Source of the DNA: Diphasiastrum complanatum
Lineage: Eukaryota; Streptophyta; Lycopodiopsida; Lycopodiales; Lycopodiaceae
Direction of reading: 5' to 3'
Assembly: GCA_029204225.1 (NCBI GenBank)
Contig: CM055097.1
Coordinates: 7,645,676 to 7,709,675, forward strand
Length of the DNA: 64,000 nt
Under the pieces are notes generated by a model. The model did not search any database and was not told the origin of the DNA. It worked only from the letters and a program-made list of their open reading frames with translations. This document shows positions 58,640 through 64,000 of this stretch, in pieces. The position numbers and the translations under genes were made by a program. The first letter of the stretch is position 1, and each line of letters starts with the position of its first letter.

Positions 58640-61040
58640 GCACCCTACCACATTTTACGGATGAGATTGATGGCCACTTCCACAATGCTTTCAAGTGGAA
58701 GAGGAAAAGAAGTGACATAAGGAAGGTCGCCACTCTCATACTTGCTTCACTTTCTCTGCTTCTTGCTCCTCTTCCTCTTCGTCATGATGGCTCATGCACA
58801 GAAGCGCCCATCTACGATCAACCATTCGGCATTATTACACGGAAATGGTAAGGTATTTCGCCTCACTCTTGGGCTACCACCTTGCTTACAATCAAGAAGA
58901 ATGGTTGTGTATGGATTTTTGTTATCATAATATGATGTATAGAAGGCGCTGGATCACGATCCACCACCACTCTTATTCGGTCTTACTGTTTGCATGCTTT
59001 GGCATATGGGTATTGTTTGTAAAGTGCGATTTACCACCTTCAAGGCAACATTTACTTCTGCTAGCATACATAATTTCGTGCTCTGGCAGAAAAGTATAAG
59101 TTTTTGAGTGATTGACACACATTTTGGAAATGCATTCCCTACACATCTGATTGCAAAACACATTTTGCTACTCGTTGGAGCAATATCATGATGCTCACTA
59201 AGACAACGATGATAATGATTCACGGTTTGGATGATTGCTTACATATCTTCATACATACTTTCGATGGCATGCACTGCACCTCCATCGCTGGAAGGACAGC
59301 GATGGAAGCACTCACATTTGCTTATCATGTTGGTTGGTATACATAAAGGTTGACCCATCGCTGACTGACAGCGACCTACTACATGCTTTTTGTGCGAACA
59401 GTTTTCTCTTTAAGTATGCGTTGTGATAACTCACACACGAACAATGACATACAATAAGCTTCTGTCTCTGTCTCTACAGTGGTCGCTAGACTACAACCAC
59501 ACATTCCAATTCCATTTTGTAGAGAAGGATTACACCCTCAAACAGGTATGTACACGACAAGTATCATGATAAAGAGATCGAACGGTAGCGTATACGTGTT
59601 GACATACTCTCTTTAGTAAGTTATGAGCAGTTGTTTTATTTCAAGATGCTAATCGGCATTGCTTCTGTTGCTAGTAGCATTGTGACAAAAACTAGAGTCA
59701 TACTCGTGCTTTATCACAACTCGAAGGAAACATCTCTCATAATGGCTTCCTCACATAATTCACATGCGATCTCTATTCACACCCTCAGACACGTATGTAC
59801 ACGACAAGTATCATGATAAAGAGATCGAATGGTAGAGTATACGTGTTGACATACTCTCTTTAGTAAGTTATGAGCAGTTGTTTTATTTCAAGATGCTGAT
59901 CGGCATTGCTTCTGTTGCTAGTAGCATTATGACAAAAACTAGAGTCGTACTCGTGCATTACACAATTCGAAGGAAACATCTCTCGTAATGGCTTCCTCAC
60001 AGGATTCACATGCAATCTCTATTCAGGTTAGTGTTGCAAAGCCTTGTTTGGAATATTGGTTTACTATGCGTAAACGAAGCATACGCAAAGAGTTATTAAA
60101 CAAAGACTAAGAAGTAGGGAAGACGTTTTCGTTCATGACTAGTGCAATCTAATATTGCAGTTATTCTTCAAACATCAAACTGCTTAGTTAAATATGGCTA
60201 TATGTTTTACGATTGTCGGTTCTTGTTCTCACCAACTAATGTTGAAAGCAATAATACAAGTATTGATAACCTAAGCGCCCGAGATGCACATGGATTTGTG
60301 CGAGGGATCGCTATACTCGTAGGGATCGCTACAACATGGATTTGCCCTTATCCTAATACAAGTGTGAGGGTAAGATACTTGGCCAATATAATATTACGCA
60401 GGTAAAAAAGTGTTGTAAGACACGATTAATGTTTAAAATAAATGAAATAGTACGATAGCTGGCCGACTCTTGGTAACACATGGATTTGCTCAGGAGATTC
60501 GATAATGGTACTTCACCTAATAAGTGCAAATATTGGTATAGCATGGATTTGCTCCATATTTGAGTACTGATCCATGCTATTGTCTGTTTGTAAGATGCAT
60601 TTTATTTAACACAATCTTAATTTTTTTTCAAGTACACATGTTGCTTTGCGAAAAAATTGATATGGACTAGTACCATAAAACTGACCAGAATGGCGGAATG
60701 CCCTAATACGGTAATAATATGGGAAAGCCTATCACTTTTTATCATCTAAAATTACATCAAATACTTTAAGTTGTTAAGCTACTAAACTTATTTTGGACAT
60801 GGATAACAACTGACATTCAGCGTTGACACTTGTCTTTCTCATTGTGCTAACTTGTGCGGTTTTGTGTGGTGGGATGGTGGCAGGTACCAGCTGGATGTCT
60901 TGAAATTTGTTTCACTATACGGTGCTTTTTTCTTTAAAATTACTGTATGCTTTCAGCTATGTTTTACCTTGTCGGGTTATGAATAAAGGTTTCAAAAGGT
61001 TTGGTCTTGCTTAGGCAAGAGGAGCTATGTTTCGTTAATC
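58640..61040 (+). repeat. Dispersed repeat family X, copy X3 (longest)
   Basis: Shares its 3' part with X1: GTGCGGTTTTGTG, GGGATGGTGGCAGGTA, AGCTGG, then GAATAAAGGTTTC and GGTTTGGTCTTG. It contains a tandem duplication of 247 bp (starts 59546 and 59793). Each copy ends with ATGGCTTCCTCACA...ATCTCTATTCA, and the second is followed by a GGTTAG donor-like site. The phrase CATGGATTTG recurs at about 60291, 60335, 60478 and 60541. No long open frame. The unit resembles a repeated transcription unit with small exons and an AATAAA signal, but I do not recognise it. Confidence 0.6.
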
Positions 61041-61109
61041 TCTCTCTCTCTCCCCTTTGATATTTTATCTCCAATTTTACAATGTAAAAGATTTCCTTCA
61101 AGCTCCAAG

Positions 61110-61700
61110 TGTGAGAAATTGTCAAAAACAATGGCAAATCTAGCTTGATTAATCATGTAAATTAGTACATAGGTGGGTCCCACACATGTGATTTCTAAAT
61201 TATAGGGCCAAATTTCTTAAATCATGGAGGTCGGTGATCTATCTAGACACCAACTTGGCAAAACTCTAGGGTTAGGTAAGATTGAAAAATTAGGGAAAAA
61301 ATAGTCAATCGTCTTCCTTATTACACGCTGGAGTTTCACCTAACTTGAGAGGAGAAGAGCCCTATTGTACATACAATCCATCATTCCATGGTGAGGAGAC
61401 AGGATTTTTGGAGCAAATTGGCAATCTTGAGTTTTCTACGCATTTGTCTTTTGGTATCTAAACTTGATTACACTTAACCTCTAATAATAGGCTATATCGG
61501 AGGCCGTACCATACATGTGTGGGGTCAAAATTGCATGTTTGATCAATGGTTTTGATTGCTCTTGATTGTGGGATCCAATATTGCTTTTCTAGATCAAGAT
61601 CTTGTGACTAGTTTTGCAATGGATAGGTGTATCAATCAATCAATCACTCTTCGAGCCTTATGTAGGTCCATTTATGGTCCTTTGTACTGTACTTTCAACA
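61110..61700 (+). repeat. Element D 5' LTR
   Basis: 591 bp, TGTGAGAAATTGTC to ACTTTCAACA. Shorter than the LTRs of A and B (700 bp) and clearly diverged, but with the same order of conserved blocks (GGCAAATCTAGCTTGAT, CACACATGTG, TCCATTTATGGTCC). Confidence 0.88.
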
Positions 61701-62319
61701 TGGTATTAGATCCAAGTACAAGAGGATAATCATTGATCAAAGGACAATCCACTTTTAGCAAGTTGTTGCTATGAAGCTAGTCTTGAGAGGGCAAGTTCAA
61801 ATCAAGTCTTAGGTTGAAGATTTGGGATCCAAACTTGGTGAGGGTCAATAGCTGTACTCCCCACACATGTGGGCACCTTTGTAGCAGCATTTAATCTTCA
61901 TTATTCACAAGATCCAAACAATCGCATTCTATGTCATCTTGATGAGTTTTTTGGTGCTAGTTCTAGGAAAAGCATCAAAGTATGTTTGCCATCAATTAGA
62001 TTTGGCTTAATGTCATGAGATCTAATTGAGGTTGAGCCCTTTGCATGTGTTTTATAGGTCTTGAAAAACCATCAAGAAGGAGGAAGAAGTTTCTAGCCAC
62101 CCCAAAAATTGATAGAATTAATTTGATTTGATTGTTCTTGAATAGAATCTCATCTTATCTTCATTTCATCTTTGTGAGGGAGTGTTAGAACTGTGGCTAG
62201 AAGTCCATTGAGAGGGATAGAAGCCAAATTTGATACAATCAAGACAAGAGAGACCTTTGTGAGTTTCTAGGTTCAAATCAAAGCCAATTTTTGTGTATTC
62301 GTTTGTAGAATTCGTTGGG

Positions 62320-63540
62320 AAGATGGGAACAATTGGAGCTTTCCTTCTAGAGTCTAGTGAAAGATTAAACTCTACAAACTATTCCATATGGAAGGCAAGA
62401 ATGGAGTCACTAAAGGTACTCCAAAATTGCTATGAATTTGTTCTTGAAGAAGAGGATGAACCTCTTGGTGCTCAAGAATTGATTAGATACAAGAAGAAAG
62501 CTAGGCTAGCACTTCATTGCATTAAAATGAATGTTAGAAATGACCTTTTGAAGGAAGTATCTTCTTGCACATTCGCCAAAGAGGCATGGGATTCATTAAA
62601 ATCGATTTACTAATCCAATAACACTTCAAGAGTACTCATGATTAGGAATCAAATTTTTCAAAGCATGAGGAGAAGTGAGGAAAATGCACAAGATTATGTG
62701 CTTAGAATCAAGTCTCTCAACAAAGAGTTAGCCTCTATTGGAGAGAAGATTCGTGATAACGAGCTTGTCCAAGTGATCCTAAATGGCCTTGGTGATGAAT
62801 TCACAAATTTGGTCCAAAGTTTTGCCATCCAAGACACTTTGCCTACAATTGATAAACTTCATAGTGTACTTGTAGTTAAAGAGTGTAGGATGCTCCATGC
62901 AAAAGCAAGTAAATTTCTCAAGATGGTTACTTATCATTTCAAGATGGAGATGAGAAAGAAAATTTCTCATTCAAGGGCAAGAAGAAGACCAAGGGATCCA
63001 AAAAAGATCATGAAAAGGAGGCCCAGGAGGAGGATCAAGCATCAAGTTCCAAGACAAAGGACAAGTCAAGGCTAAAATGCTTCTTTTCTGGAAAGAAGGG
63101 GCATTTTGCATCCGAATGTTACAAAAGGAAAAGAGCACAAGAGGAGAAGAAAAAACAAGGAAACCTTGCACATGAAGAGGAGGAAGATGAATGAGATCTA
63201 TTTTTGATGGTATCTACATCCTCACCAACAAGCAATGGCAATTCGAGAGATGCCTGGTGGATTGATTTTGGGGCAAGTTCCCCACATGACTTATGAAAAT
63301 GACTTTTTCTCAGCTTTACACCCTTTCAATGATGCTAAAAAGTTTGTCTTTACAGCACATGATGAAGAGTGTAGGATAGATGGTGTTGGTACCATCTCTT
63401 TGTGTCTAGAATCCTCAAGTATGGATCTAGAAAATGTTCTTTATGTACCATCAATCACCAAAAATATGTTGGTCAACTTGTGGAAAGTAGTTTGGATGTC
63501 CACTTCAAGCATGATGTTTGTTCCATTTTGAAGAATGATA
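62320..63540 (+). pseudogene. Element D gag-protease, decayed
   Basis: ATG at 62320 opens MGTIGAFLLESSERLNSTNY, followed by SIWKARMESL. It keeps the full gag N-terminus, including the Trp that is TGA in A. A TAA at 62611-62613 interrupts it after LKSIY, and it continues SRVLMIRNQIFQSMRRSEEN. A frameshift near 62910 precedes the knuckle, now CFFSGKKGHFASEC (second Cys to Ser). The protease motif reads WWIDFGAS instead of DSG and is followed by a stop. All the enzymatic motifs are broken. Confidence 0.85.
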
Positions 63541-63699
63541 GTTGCATAACAAAAGGATTTAGACATGGAAGCTTGTTTAAATTGGATGCTTGTGTTGCTA
63601 TTGAGAACGCAACTAACAATCTTGATGACGAGAAGCTTGCAAGGATTGAGGAGGAGCATCAAAGAGTTGTAGATAGATCAAGCTAAATTTGAGGAGGAG

Positions 63700-64000
63700 T
63701 GTGAGAAATTGTCCAAAAATTGGCAAATCTGATTAAACCATGTAAATTAGGACGTAGTACCCTAGATAGGTTAGATATCATTAATAGGATGGGTTAGATT
63801 TGTTTGGTCATAATTCCTAAATTATAGGGCCAAATTTCTTGAATCATGGAGGCGGTTGATCTACCTAGCCACCAACCTGGCAAAACTCTAGGGTTATGTA
63901 ATATTGACAAATTAGGAAAAATATAGTCAATCATCTTCCTTATTACATGCTAGATTTTCACCTAACTTGAGAGGAGAAGAGCTCTGTTGTACACGCAATT
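63700..64000 (+). repeat. Element D 3' LTR (partial)
   Basis: TGTGAGAAATTGTCC onward matches the 5' LTR start and later blocks (TTCCTAAATTATAGGGCC, CTTATTACATGCT). It lacks about 40 bp present near 61170 in the 5' copy. The window ends inside it. Confidence 0.88.

Larger units (their letters stand above)
61110..64000 (+). mobile_element. Element D: third, diverged member of the gag-protease family, cut by the window end
   Basis: 5' LTR 61110-61700, degenerate primer site TGGTATTAGATCC (61701-61713), body about 2.0 kb, purine tract AAATTTGAGGAGGAG, and the 3' LTR beginning at 63700 and running off the end. It lacks the leader duplication and nearly all of the second coding part of A and B: after the protease only a short acidic stretch (KLARIEEEHQ) remains before the purine tract. 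It is the smallest member. Confidence 0.88.

Overview
The window is plant nuclear DNA, most likely from a gymnosperm such as a conifer (inference). It has only three probably functional plant genes in 64 kb. Between them lie decayed Copia-type LTR retrotransposons, long CT/CA microsatellites, minisatellites and gene fragments. Nothing bacterial, viral or organellar was seen.

Layout. 1-1.4 kb: probable LTR-retrotransposon leader relic with a tRNA-Met-type primer site. 3.4-3.8 kb: 88-bp minisatellite. 4.1-8.4 kb: EDR4-like (DUF3133 zinc-ribbon) gene on +, whose four exons I assembled by splice phase; its last exon was not found. 8.4-17.2 kb: gene-free DNA with small local repeats. 17.2-24 kb: an old Copia relic (E) containing a nearly complete 4.6-kb non-autonomous LTR element (A, minus strand, 5-bp target duplication). 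24-26 kb: a second Copia relic (F), gag and protease only. 26.6-27.2 kb: 85-bp minisatellite. 28.3-30.3 kb: CT arrays and copy X1 of an unidentified dispersed repeat. 31.55-32.83 kb: a single-exon PGG-domain membrane protein gene. 35.7-41.7 kb: Copia relic C (integrase, RT, RNase H) interrupted by element B, a sibling of A. 44.3-45.2 kb: a palindrome cluster and a 105-bp repeat. 45.3-46.05 kb: an intron-bearing RPA1 (replication protein A large subunit) pseudogene fragment. 53.15-54.08 kb: an intact intronless PDX1 (vitamin B6 synthase) gene. 55.4 kb: LINE reverse-transcriptase scrap. 56.8-57.2 kb: GC-rich Mutator-like TIR element. 58.1-58.2 kb: an 86-bp tRNA-derived insertion with a 14-bp target duplication. 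58.6-61 kb: repeat copy X3. 61.1-64 kb: element D, third member of the A/B family, running off the end.

The most notable system is the A/B/D family. It has LTRs, a Met-tRNA primer site and a purine tract, and encodes gag plus aspartic protease. A and B also carry a roughly 300-residue second part resembling only the far C-terminal part of a Copia integrase. No reverse transcriptase, RNase H or integrase catalytic core is present, so movement must depend on enzymes supplied by another element. The tiny tRNA-derived insertion is the second most interesting item. The three cellular genes are functionally unrelated: a disease-resistance-type regulator, a membrane PGG protein and a B6 enzyme.
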